Below, piece by piece: positions 60,901 to 64,000 of a stretch of 64,000 bases of DNA. The translations under genes were made by a program, and so were the position numbers. A model generated the notes under the pieces. That model was not told where the DNA came from, made no database searches, and saw only the letters and a list, made by a program, of their open reading frames with translations. The stretch is from Aurelia coerulea (lineage: Eukaryota > Cnidaria > Scyphozoa > Semaeostomeae > Ulmaridae), in assembly GCA_039566865.1 (NCBI GenBank), contig CM076943.1:40060663-40124662 (forward strand), given 5' to 3'. Every line of letters starts with the position of its first letter. The stretch's first letter is position 1.

Positions 60901-61788
60901 CACAAACAATATGAAGGCTGGGCCTCTCCAACTTTTAAGAAAGCTGCTGCTAGAGGCAAATGCTAATTCTAGTTCTTCATCGTCTTGCTCATTTTCCTGC
61001 TCAGTCTCTTGAATCGTTACATCATTTTCCCTTGCATCAGTTTCATCGCTGGCAAAGTTCCTTCTTCTCACAGTACTTTTATGGACAGCAGTAGGCTGCA
61101 AGGTATGTCTTGCTGCATTTGTTGAGTTTTCGTCGTTCTGCTTTCTTGGGCTAATTCTCCTACTTGTTCCAACTTCTTCTCTATTTTTGACAACAGCAGA
61201 ATATTCATCTTCAAACTCAAAGCTATTTTTTCTGTAAGCAGCAGGCCTCTCGTGGATTTGAAGAGCCTCTTGGTCATTCACAAAATTTGTTGATGTCTCT
61301 AAAGCTGTACTTGCCCCACCTGGAAGAGTATTAAAGGGTTTTGTCTCCCTGATATACGTCCTAGGTAAGCTTCTCCTTCTGCCAACTGACCTATCGGGCC
61401 TAGCCACTTTCTCTTCAACCGAAACGCTCGAATCACTGTCATTTTCTTCTTTGACATGAGCAACCCTCGGAAATGCAGACCTCCTTCTTGCAGAAGCACT
61501 GGGGGAATCTACTACCGCAGATTTTCTGACGGGGAATTCATCCTCACCACTTGAAAAACCTGATAATTTGGACTGTTGTTGTCTTGATGGGGTGCTAGTT
61601 GCAATGGAGCGCCGATTTTTAGCTTTCTTCGCAGTGGCATTGTTGCTGACTCCCCCTGACTTCAGTTTTGTTAACTTCTTCAGCCATAACCCTCTTGTTG
61701 ATGCTGTTATTGGCCCTGGATTTTGGCCATAAGTCTTCAGTTGATCACGAAGTTGTGCATCTGATAAACTGTCATCTTCGTCAGCCAT
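27759..61788 (-). CDS. LEMD3: MAN1/LEMD3-like inner nuclear membrane protein (16 exons, whole gene span)
   Basis: Family knowledge: MAN1 binds BAF through its LEM domain and R-SMADs through its C-terminal UHM, restraining TGF-beta/BMP signalling at the inner nuclear membrane. Seen here: joining 60822-61788, 57504-57532, 53374-53437, 50648-50739, 47340-47419, 47173-47227, 46776-46860, 45293-45442, 44569-44670, 39627-39729, 39032-39197, 37130-37169, 35990-36077, 29987-30098, 29373-29451 and 27759-27919 gives 2373 nt, 790 aa, with GT-AG sites and matching phase at every junction. LEM domain at about residues 1-45; Ser/Arg/Glu-rich linker; helix 1 about 290-311; helix 2 about 497-520; conserved PIPHVRD and EDFEVWRW motifs; RRM-like GCVYVKC at about 712 and RYHQRFP near the C-terminus. 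Domain order fits MAN1, since LEM2 lacks the RRM. The start ATG at 61788 has context AAAATGG. An ATTAAA lies about 85 nt past the stop. Exons 5-8 (lumenal part) are less certain than the rest. Confidence 0.9.
29373..29451 (-). CDS. LEMD3: MAN1 exon 15 (UHM RNP-like strand)
   Basis: Encodes [18 protein letters not shown] then SVYGNWFD. It is nearly collinear with vertebrate MAN1 at this position. Acceptor GTTTCAG, donor GACG|GTACAT, phase 0 to 1. Confidence 0.95.
29987..30098 (-). CDS. LEMD3: MAN1 exon 14 (UHM, first half)
   Basis: Encodes [20 protein letters not shown], then [13 protein letters not shown]. This is helix 1 and strand 2 of the RRM-like domain. Acceptor TTGTTTTAG, donor AGAG|GTGGGT, phase 2 to 0. 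A SINE 3' tail ends about 20 nt upstream of the acceptor. Confidence 0.93.
30119..30195 (-). repeat. SINE 3' portion (split copy, distal half)
   Basis: Matches the SINE tail GAAGGTGAAG...GCTGGGATCACAGAAGTAG. It continues at 32671 after a 2.46 kb foldback. Its 3' end lies about 20 nt from the MAN1 exon 14 acceptor. Confidence 0.85.
30201..32665. mobile_element. 2.46 kb foldback element with CACTGTG termini, 5-bp duplication
   Basis: Ends are exact: CACTGTGATCC at left, GGATCACAGTG at right, with CCTTT on both sides (30196-30200, 32666-32670). Arms of about 550-600 bp are inverted (for example ATGAAAATGCAAGTATACAC at 30247). The interior (about 30800-32110) has no transposase-like ORF. It interrupts a SINE, so it is younger. 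Five-bp duplications and CAC-initiated ends are features of Transib/ProtoRAG-type elements; that assignment is inference. Confidence 0.85.
31642..31797. mobile_element. Short MITE nested in the foldback interior
   Basis: CAGGCCCGTAGGAAGC at left and GCTTCTTCCTACGGCCCTG at right, with a G-run and C-run just inside. Confidence 0.7.
32671..32770 (-). repeat. SINE 5' tRNA-like portion (split copy, proximal half)
   Basis: Reverse complement shows TGTGGCGCAGTTGTGTAATC (A box) and AGGGTTTGATACCC (degenerate B box), joining to TCATGACAAAGG at the foldback edge. Confidence 0.85.
32798..33576. mobile_element. CAGGGTGTCCC MITE with nested SINE
   Basis: Left CAGGGTGTCCCATAAAAAGC, right GCTTTTTATGAGATACCCTC. 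Arms share AATATCTCTTGACCTGC-like sequence inverted. SINE at 33171-33349 lies inside. Confidence 0.85.
33171..33349 (-). repeat. Full-length tRNA-derived SINE
   Basis: Minus strand: GGTGTTGTGGCGCAGTGGTG (A box), GGGGCTCGATACTC (B box), then the conserved body CATGACAAGGAGTCGCGGAC and GTGATCCCAGCGCTTG tail. About 180 bp. Confidence 0.88.
34171..35157. mobile_element. TA-flanked inverted-repeat element (CCGGGTGTCCCAAAA)
   Basis: Left TACCGGGTGTCCCAAAAAAA, right TTTTTTTTGGACACCCGGTA. Arms of about 200 bp inverted, both with CTATCGAGGATTATAT-type sequence. No transposase; lies in MAN1 intron 13. Confidence 0.88.
35990..36077 (-). CDS. LEMD3: MAN1 exon 13 (TPCLKIR motif)
   Basis: Encodes [12 protein letters not shown] then [15 protein letters not shown]. 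The TPCLKIR motif marks the start of the RRM/UHM region of MAN1. Acceptor TTTGACAG, donor CTGC|GTACGT, phase 1 to 2. Confidence 0.93.
37130..37169 (-). CDS. LEMD3: MAN1 exon 12 (40 nt)
   Basis: Encodes [13 protein letters not shown]. The WQG core precedes the AF-x-L segment in family members. Acceptor CGTTTAG, donor CCAG|GTTGGT, phase 0 to 1. Confidence 0.85.
37236..37616. mobile_element. MITE with GGCCCCGTTTACAC-type ends and internal copies
   Basis: Left ACCCCGTTTACACTATGCCG, right TGGCATGGTGTAAACGGGGC. TTTACACTATGCCGGAATAG, GGAATAGTGTAAACG and GGTATAGTGTAAATGGGG repeat the terminal motif inside. Confidence 0.8.
37812..38334. mobile_element. Foldback interrupted at its right end
   Basis: Starts CCGGGTGAGTCAGAACAAG after TA. 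Arms include AAATCCACCTTTTCAAG / CTTGAAAAGGTGGAT and a central hairpin around CATAAGGGCTTTGACCGTGA. The right terminus is cut where the 38336 MITE begins. Confidence 0.75.
38336..38914. mobile_element. TACCGTAAAAG MITE with nested SINE
   Basis: Left TACCGTAAAAGTTCTGTTAA, right end CAGACCTTTTACAGTA. Interior matches 45626-46060 (AATTCAAATGACAAGGAT, TAAATGATAGC). SINE at 38632-38813 inserted. Confidence 0.8.
38632..38813 (+). repeat. Full-length tRNA-derived SINE
   Basis: GGTGCTGTGGCGCAGTAATG (A box) and ACAGGGTTCGATACCC (B box) are followed by CATGACAAGGGGTTGCGGAC, TGTGATCCCAGCACTTGGCG and AACTTCACCTTC. Opposite in orientation to MAN1. Confidence 0.9.
39032..39197 (-). CDS. LEMD3: MAN1 exon 11 (MSC winged-helix region)
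   Basis: Encodes [20 protein letters not shown], then [17 protein letters not shown]. This matches the conserved W-x-x-AV-x-FL and GED-x-x-VWRW motifs. Acceptor TTTTTAG, donor TTTG|GTAAAG, phase 2 to 0. Confidence 0.95.
39627..39729 (-). CDS. LEMD3: MAN1 exon 10 (PIPHVRD motif)
   Basis: Encodes [18 protein letters not shown] then [15 protein letters not shown], one of the most conserved nucleoplasmic motifs of MAN1/LEM2. Acceptor TTGTACAG, donor AG|GTATGT, phase 1 to 2. Confidence 0.95.
39838..39990. repeat. 51-bp tandem repeat, three near-identical copies
   Basis: ACGGGTCCCATCAGGAACGT starts at 39838, 39889 and 39940. Copies 1 and 2 appear identical; copy 3 has a few changes. Intron 9 of MAN1, about 110 bp upstream of exon 10. 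Confidence 0.95.
40220..40757. mobile_element. Palindromic MITE
   Basis: Left CTGTATAACATAGGGCTCAA, right TTGAGCCCTATGCTGCTCTG. TGCCGTGGCAATTTATTGAT is inverted at 40615-40635. A short direct duplication TGTAGACCTTCATAAACTAT lies in the centre. Confidence 0.85.
41090..41480. mobile_element. GC-rich MITE with end-like internal repeats
   Basis: Left GGCCTGTTCATATGGAGGCG, right CGCCTCCATATGAACAGGTC. TTCATATGGGAAAATCCATC, GTACATATGGGAAACTTTTG and CTCATATGAACAG repeat the terminal motif, with many CCCGCCTACCGGGCTGG segments. Confidence 0.85.
42329..42879. mobile_element. Foldback with 11-bp target duplication (Mutator-like)
   Basis: TAGGCATTGCA flanks both ends (42318-42328, 42880-42890). Termini GACTTATGACGATGAGTC and its reverse complement. 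The hairpin CAACAGRGACTCATAAT lies just inside. A related fragment is at 16325-16400. Confidence 0.85.
43149..43543. mobile_element. MITE with CCAACCCCCC internal repeats
   Basis: Ends ACTCTCAAGTACCGAATAA and TTATTCGGTACTTGAGAGT (one mismatch). At least six same-strand CCAACCCCCC units lie inside. Confidence 0.8.
43761..44205. mobile_element. TTAA-flanked CRE MITE (right end eroded)
   Basis: After TTAA, AGGTGACCTGAAGCGAAAAT. TGACGTCA at 43891-43898 and 44088-44095 in the two arms. Copy of 49266-49772. Confidence 0.75.
44569..44670 (-). CDS. LEMD3: MAN1 exon 9 (second membrane helix)
   Basis: Encodes [15 protein letters not shown] followed by [16 protein letters not shown]. This is the helix-2 end and the acidic stretch conserved in MAN1 and LEM2. 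Acceptor TTTTTCAG, donor ATTG|GTAAGC, phase 1 to 1. Confidence 0.93.
44925..44982. promoter_or_regulatory. Cluster of six AGGTCA half-sites
   Basis: AGGTCA starts at 44927, 44935, 44940, 44947, 44958 and 44975, plus AGGTCG and AGGTTA variants. This is the nuclear-receptor half-site sequence, here in MAN1 intron 8. It could equally be a short decayed tandem repeat. Confidence 0.5.
45293..45442 (-). CDS. LEMD3: MAN1 exon 8 (approach to second membrane helix)
   Basis: Encodes [17 protein letters not shown], then [20 protein letters not shown], the conserved stretch before helix 2. Donor ATAG|GTAAGA. Two acceptors lie 5 nt apart (CAG at 45448-45450 and ATAG ending 45443); phase with exon 7 favours the inner one. 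With the outer one the exon would end at 45447. Confidence 0.85.
45626..46060. mobile_element. TACGGTAAAAGCGCTATTAA MITE
   Basis: Left TACGGTAAAAGCGCTATTAA, right GGGGGCTAAATAGAGCTTTT. Interior AAATGACCAGGATATAAATG matches 38336-38914. Contains a (TA)n run at 45965-45980. Confidence 0.8.
46776..46860 (-). CDS. LEMD3: MAN1 exon 7 (tentative)
   Basis: Encodes [20 protein letters not shown] then LKANLEKH. Acceptor TTTGACTTAG and donor CATA|GTGAGT are both good. Phase 0 to 1 requires exon 8 to use the second of two closely spaced acceptors. Confidence 0.55.
47003..47155. repeat. Inverted repeat beside MAN1 exon 6
   Basis: TTACGCTAAAGATGGCAG at 47003 onward is inverted at 47136-47153 with a partner GAGGAAC...TTTTACCA segment; arms about 48 bp, loop about 50 bp. 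It begins 18 nt past the proposed exon 6 donor. Confidence 0.8.
47173..47227 (-). CDS. LEMD3: MAN1 exon 6 (tentative)
   Basis: Encodes (N)[18 protein letters not shown]. Acceptor ATATTGCAG takes up phase 2 of exon 5. Donor CAG|GTCATA is non-ideal. An alternative donor GGCA|GTGAGG lies 30 nt further on (intron from 47142), within an inverted repeat. Confidence 0.5.
47340..47419 (-). CDS. LEMD3: MAN1 exon 5 (MSC-like lumenal segment)
   Basis: Encodes [20 protein letters not shown] then KYSPFF. It looks like the helix-rich start of the MSC region. Acceptor ATTTTAG, donor AA|GTGAGT, phase 0 to 2. Sequence similarity is weak, so the call rests on splice sites, phase and position. Confidence 0.65.
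47455..47525 (-). repeat. SINE fragment
   Basis: GTGAAGGTGAATGTGAAGAA, then AATCGAGTCAACAACCCCTT and GTCATGACGCTCAAGTATC match the SINE tail and body in inverse orientation; the tail is internally deleted. Confidence 0.75.
47795..49178. mobile_element. CAGGGTGTCCC MITE carrying a nested MITE
   Basis: Left CAGGGTATCCCAGAAAAATG, right TTTTTTTGGAACACTCTG. Arms share AATCCACTAAGAATTCACGG / CCATGAATATTTAGC-type sequence. Interrupted at 48431-49059. In MAN1 intron 4. Confidence 0.88.
48431..49059. mobile_element. Nested CCGGGTGAGTCA MITE, intact
   Basis: Left CCGGGTGAGTCAATAACAAG, right TTATTGACTCACCCGG, with TA on both sides. Inverted sub-arms CTGCTCCCTGAATAT / ATATTCAGGGAGCAG. Reference copy for fragments at 3085, 7160, 16380 and 17090. 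Confidence 0.9.
49266..49772. mobile_element. TTAA-flanked CRE MITE, intact
   Basis: TTAA then AGGTGGTGTGAAGCGAAAAT; right CGCTTCAGGTCACCT then TTAA. TGACGTCA at 49395-49402 and 49634-49641. piggyBac-like target. Confidence 0.85.
50648..50739 (-). CDS. LEMD3: MAN1 exon 4 (lumenal segment, ECG motif)
   Basis: Joining exon 3 gives [10 protein letters not shown], matching the family's lumenal ECG motif, then [13 protein letters not shown]. Acceptor TTATCAG, donor AAG|GTACAG, phase 1 to 0. Confidence 0.82.
51290..51901. mobile_element. CCAGGTGCGCC / CCGGGTGCGCC MITE, intact
   Basis: Left CAGGTGCGCCAAAATAAACT, right GTTTATTTTGGCGCACCCGG, flanked by TA. Long arms (about 300 bp) meet at an AATCGATACAATTAATCGAT centre. 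Sister of 10792-11373. Confidence 0.9.
52568..53325. mobile_element. CAGGGTGTCTC MITE, intact
   Basis: Left CAGGGTGTCTCAGAAAAATT, right TTTTTTTTGGGACACTCTG. Arms include AAAGCTGAAACCAGACGCCC and its inverse. Ends about 50 bp from MAN1 exon 3. Confidence 0.9.
53374..53437 (-). CDS. LEMD3: MAN1 exon 3 (lumenal segment)
   Basis: Encodes [21 protein letters not shown]. It resembles the family's lumenal helix that precedes an AG-x-x-ECG motif. Acceptor ATTTCAG, donor GCAG|GTAAGT, phase 0 to 1. Confidence 0.85.
53928..54427. mobile_element. CCAGGTGAGTCAAAAATATT MITE
   Basis: Left CCAGGTGAGTCAAAA, right TTTTTTACTCACCCGG. Arms include GGCGGGCTGTGGAATAA / TTCACAGCCCACCG and ATTCCATGGTCC / GGACCAGAATGG. 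Confidence 0.8.
54430..56425. other. MAN1 intron 2 stretch, no exon accepted
   Basis: AT-rich. 55548-55760 is a partial family A palindrome (ATGAGCATAAATCGAAAGAA). No further gene evidence on either strand. Confidence 0.45.
56437..56957. mobile_element. hAT-like MITE with 8-bp target duplication
   Basis: TATGTTGT flanks both ends (56429-56436, 56958-56965). Ends CAGGGACCGCG and CGCGGTCCCTG. Includes GGGGGCTTGCCCCC and an ACCACGCCC motif shared with 62690. In MAN1 intron 2. Confidence 0.9.
57504..57532 (-). CDS. LEMD3: MAN1 exon 2 (29-nt microexon)
   Basis: Acceptor TTTGCAG and donor AAAAG|GTTAGT bound a 29-nt exon encoding (D)LKGDSAAEK. It links phase 1 of exon 1 to phase 0 of exon 3. It is small and supported only by splice sites and exact phase. 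Confidence 0.7.
57940..58565 (+). mobile_element. LINE 3' end (CR1/RTE-like), 5'-truncated
   Basis: Frame 57953-58195 encodes [20 protein letters not shown] then [20 protein letters not shown], the conserved C-terminal tail of LINE ORF2 proteins. It is followed by a 3' UTR and a (TACA)n tail at 58536-58565. Sense strand opposite to MAN1. Confidence 0.82.
59028..59118 (-). repeat. SINE 3' fragment
   Basis: TTGAAGGTGAAGTTGTGGTA, CAAGCGCTGGGATCGCAAAA and AATCGAGTCCGCGACCCCTT match the SINE tail inversely. The tRNA-like head is missing. Confidence 0.8.
59223..59816. mobile_element. CAGGGTGTCCC MITE, intact, long arms
   Basis: Left CAGGGTGTCCCAAAAAAATT, right AATTTTTTTGGGACACCCTG, TA on both sides. 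Arms of about 250 bp include CAGCGGTCGGCCATTTTGTC and its inverse. Confidence 0.93.
59985..60780. other. MAN1 intron 1 stretch, no exon accepted
   Basis: No conserved coding segment recognised; small open frames here look like chance. Confidence 0.45.
60822..61788 (-). CDS. LEMD3: MAN1 exon 1: LEM domain, linker and first membrane helix
   Basis: The exon begins with [17 protein letters not shown], a LEM motif. It continues through a charged Ser/Arg linker and ends just after the hydrophobic run [17 protein letters not shown]. Donor CCAG|GTAAGG follows codon 322 in phase 1. The frame is open for 26 codons upstream, but the LEM start and the good AAAATGG context fix the ATG at 61788. This large first exon is typical of the family. 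Confidence 0.93.
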
Positions 61789-62346
61789 TTTGAATTTCGT
61801 GTGTAAGACAAGGCGCGCGTTCTCCGTTCTTCTCAAAGCGTGATAAGTACTTACAACCCAAGTCACTAATTTTTTAAATCATTGAGTAGCATTGAAGATA
61901 TGAAAACAATTGCGTCCAGAGATGATTATTCAATTCAACGTAAGAAAGATTGACATAAGTAGTAAATCTGTAAACGGAGTCAACACCACTGTACTGGGAA
62001 CTTTCGCAGATTTGCTGGGTGCATTGACCATATTTGCATTGACCGTCTGTCAAGAAAATAGTATGGGAAAGAACAAAGAACCTCAAAACCCCAACCCTTC
62101 CCATCATGTCTCCAATTTCTGGGTCTTAAAGATGGGTGATTTTACCAATTGTAGGAAACATTGTACCAAAGTTTATAAGTTACCAAACGTTTTCCATCTT
62201 GCGCTGAATAAGTTTGCATGTAAATTTTGATATGATTTTGAATTTATGTAATTGAAACATGAAACTAATTTTTGGGTTGCCTGAAAATTTCTCGGACTGA
62301 CCTCTCCATATGCATATTTGCGGAGTGCCCCCCTTGTGGTCTAGTC

Positions 62347-63608
62347 CAGTGGCGGGGTGGCTATAGTTTTACTGGGGTGGCCAAGTCAATTTTGGCGCCC
62401 CTCCAATGTAATATGTTTCCGTAAACGCAAGCGTTTCTACAACTGCTTGATATTGTTACAGTATATGTGATATATTTTGCAAAGGCCAACAAAAAGAAGT
62501 TTTTGCAACTTAACTTTAAGATCTAATGAATATATTTTGACTGCAAATGCGAGCAATGAATGGAAAAACTCGTCCCATTTCCGAGTAAAGTCTCAAAGAA
62601 ACTTAATTGAAGTCAACGGCGTGGCCAGGTCAAGTGGGAGGGTAGGAAAACGAGAAAGTCTGGGGGCGAAGCCACCAGGAAAATTTTTGAGGACACGCCC
62701 TCTACTTTGGCTTAGAACGCTTCTAGCAATCCAATGTTAGTTGTCCTAAAAACACCCCCGTCTAAGTGCCCCGGTACATTCTACCCCGGTGATTTCCTCG
62801 GTGAAATTTTTTTAGCAAAATAGGTCCCCGGACAAGACTTGAATCTCCCCGGTATAAAATGCCTCACAAGTGAAACGTCGGCTGCAAATTGGCAAACCCC
62901 GGGGAGAATTTTGAGAAAATGTTTCATCATAGAAACAGTTCCCCGCCAATAATTATGCCGTCCCCGGTGAAAATTTGACCATATATTTCGGTCACTAGGA
63001 CCCCGGTGAATATCTGACCTCTCACCGGGGCACTTAGACGGGGGTGTCTAAAATAGAATTTGAGCAGTTTGCAACAGTTGTTTATACAATTGAGCATACC
63101 CAAGAAAATTTTAGAGCAAACACAAGTTTCGTTGGCTTTTCTTCCAAGGCAAACCTTTGTGCGATCACATTTTCTCTTGTTTTAGGGCGATTCTCGCAAT
63201 TCTGAATGATTCTCACAGAACAACTCTGTGATAGTTCGTCTGGGAAAATTTTTTGAAAAGTCAATCTTTGTTGTGGCTTAGAACGACTCTCCCAGTCACT
63301 ATCCAGTCTTTCTTCTTTACCCTTCCCCACCTACATCCAATTACTTTCTCTTCGTTTTTTGAAGAATCTCAAAAACCATCTTTTGATATAAGTTGAAGCA
63401 AATGCCCCCAATCCCCACGTGTGACCAGGTCACTGACTGAAATGACAATAAAGCCTTTCTTCATTCAGATGATCTTGCAAAGACGTCACCGACCCTTTTT
63501 TGTTGAGGAAAGTAAATTTCTTGTCCACAGTCAGCAACAAACAGGCAACATTGGCGCCCCCTGATCTCTATTGGCGCTCCCCTGGCCCCCCCTGCCACCC
63601 CGCCACTG
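62347..63608. mobile_element. hAT-like element, 1.26 kb, 8-bp target duplication
   Basis: GTCTAGTC on both sides (62339-62346, 63609-63616). Ends CAGTGGCGGGGTGGC and GCCACCCCGCCACTG, typical of hAT elements. No hAT transposase recognised. Holds the nested element 62752-63047. Confidence 0.92.
62752..63047. mobile_element. Nested MITE with periodic CCCCGG boxes
   Basis: 296 bp; ends ACACCCCCGTCTAAGTGCCC and GGGCACTTAGACGGGGGTGT, with CTAAAA beside both ends. Around ten CCCCGGT-like boxes, same strand, spaced about 15-40 nt. Same architecture and length as 16630-16926. Confidence 0.88.
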
Positions 63609-63616
63609 GTCTAGTC

Positions 63617-63890
63617 TAACCCCCCGTTTACACTGCACTGGTACCAATTTGGATCCGTAAAGAACGTGTTTAATACGGATCAGCTTCCCGTTTACACTAG
63701 AAATCTGTGACGATTCTTTTCCAGGGTATTTTTTAAGGATTTTCTACTGGTGGGACAAACAGCCAAAAGGGCCCCAAATTTTTACAGTATGACTTTACCA
63801 CAGAGACAAAAGTAAATTGCTTATCACTTACAAAGTCAGGTCACTACTTTCAAAACTGCATCGGTAAAATATTATTTTTGATATATACAG
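63617..63890. other. Fragment with CGTTTACACTGCACTGGTACC
   Basis: CCCCCGTTTACACTGCACTG and TTCCCGTTTACACTAG match the GTTTACAC-ended MITE class; the partner end is not in the window. Confidence 0.5.
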
Positions 63891-64000
63891 GGTGTCCCAG
63901 AAAAATTGTTCGATGTTTGATTAAATATTAAAAAGTAACAATCAAATGTACAGGCTCCTAGTTAGATAAACCTGTTTTTATGATTTTGAATCCATTTTTG
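63891..64000. mobile_element. CAGGGTGTCCC MITE, left arm, cut by window edge
   Basis: CAGGGTGTCCCAGAAAAATT, then TTCGATGTTTGATTAAAT. Same family as 52568-53325. Confidence 0.85.

Overview
This 64 kb window is animal nuclear DNA: AT-rich, intron-rich and packed with transposon debris. The repeat style (many short inverted-repeat elements, coral-like repeat motifs) suggests a cnidarian, perhaps an anthozoan. That assignment is an inference from pattern memory. There are no bacterial operons, CRISPR arrays or rRNA genes.

Two conserved protein genes, both on the minus strand, were reassembled exon by exon using splice sites, codon phase and family conservation. (1) 27759-61788 is a 16-exon homologue of MAN1/LEMD3, an inner nuclear membrane protein. 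It has an N-terminal LEM domain, two membrane helices, a lumenal segment, a conserved MSC region and a C-terminal RRM/UHM-type domain. The joined CDS is 2373 nt (790 aa) and every splice phase agrees. (2) 3816-15819 is a 5-exon homologue of TMEM216, a ciliary transition-zone protein. The joined CDS is 435 nt (144 aa). Its stop codon lies inside the terminal repeat of a small inserted transposon. Between them, at 18377-18969, lie two minus-strand ORFs (47 and 150 codons) that overlap as ATGA. I recognise neither.

The rest is mobile DNA. TA-flanked inverted-repeat elements with CAGGGTGTCCC or CCGGGTGxGTCA ends (Tc1/mariner-like MITEs) are most abundant, several nested inside one another. There are hAT-like elements with 8-bp target duplications (16630-16926, 56437-56957, 62347-63608), TTAA-flanked piggyBac-like MITEs carrying CRE motifs, and a Mutator-like foldback with an 11-bp duplication (42329-42879). 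A tRNA-derived SINE family has at least five copies. There are two LINE 3' ends and one decayed GIY-YIG (Penelope-like) fragment. A 2.46 kb foldback (30201-32665) has CACTGTG termini and a 5-bp duplication and splits a SINE.

Layout: 1-3.8 kb MITEs; 3.8-15.9 kb TMEM216, its introns full of repeats; 16-27.7 kb intergenic repeats plus the overlapping ORF pair; 27.7-61.8 kb MAN1, whose introns hold most of the nested insertions; 61.9-64 kb a hAT element and the start of another MITE. MAN1 (nuclear envelope, SMAD signalling) and TMEM216 (cilium) have no obvious functional link beyond sharing a strand.
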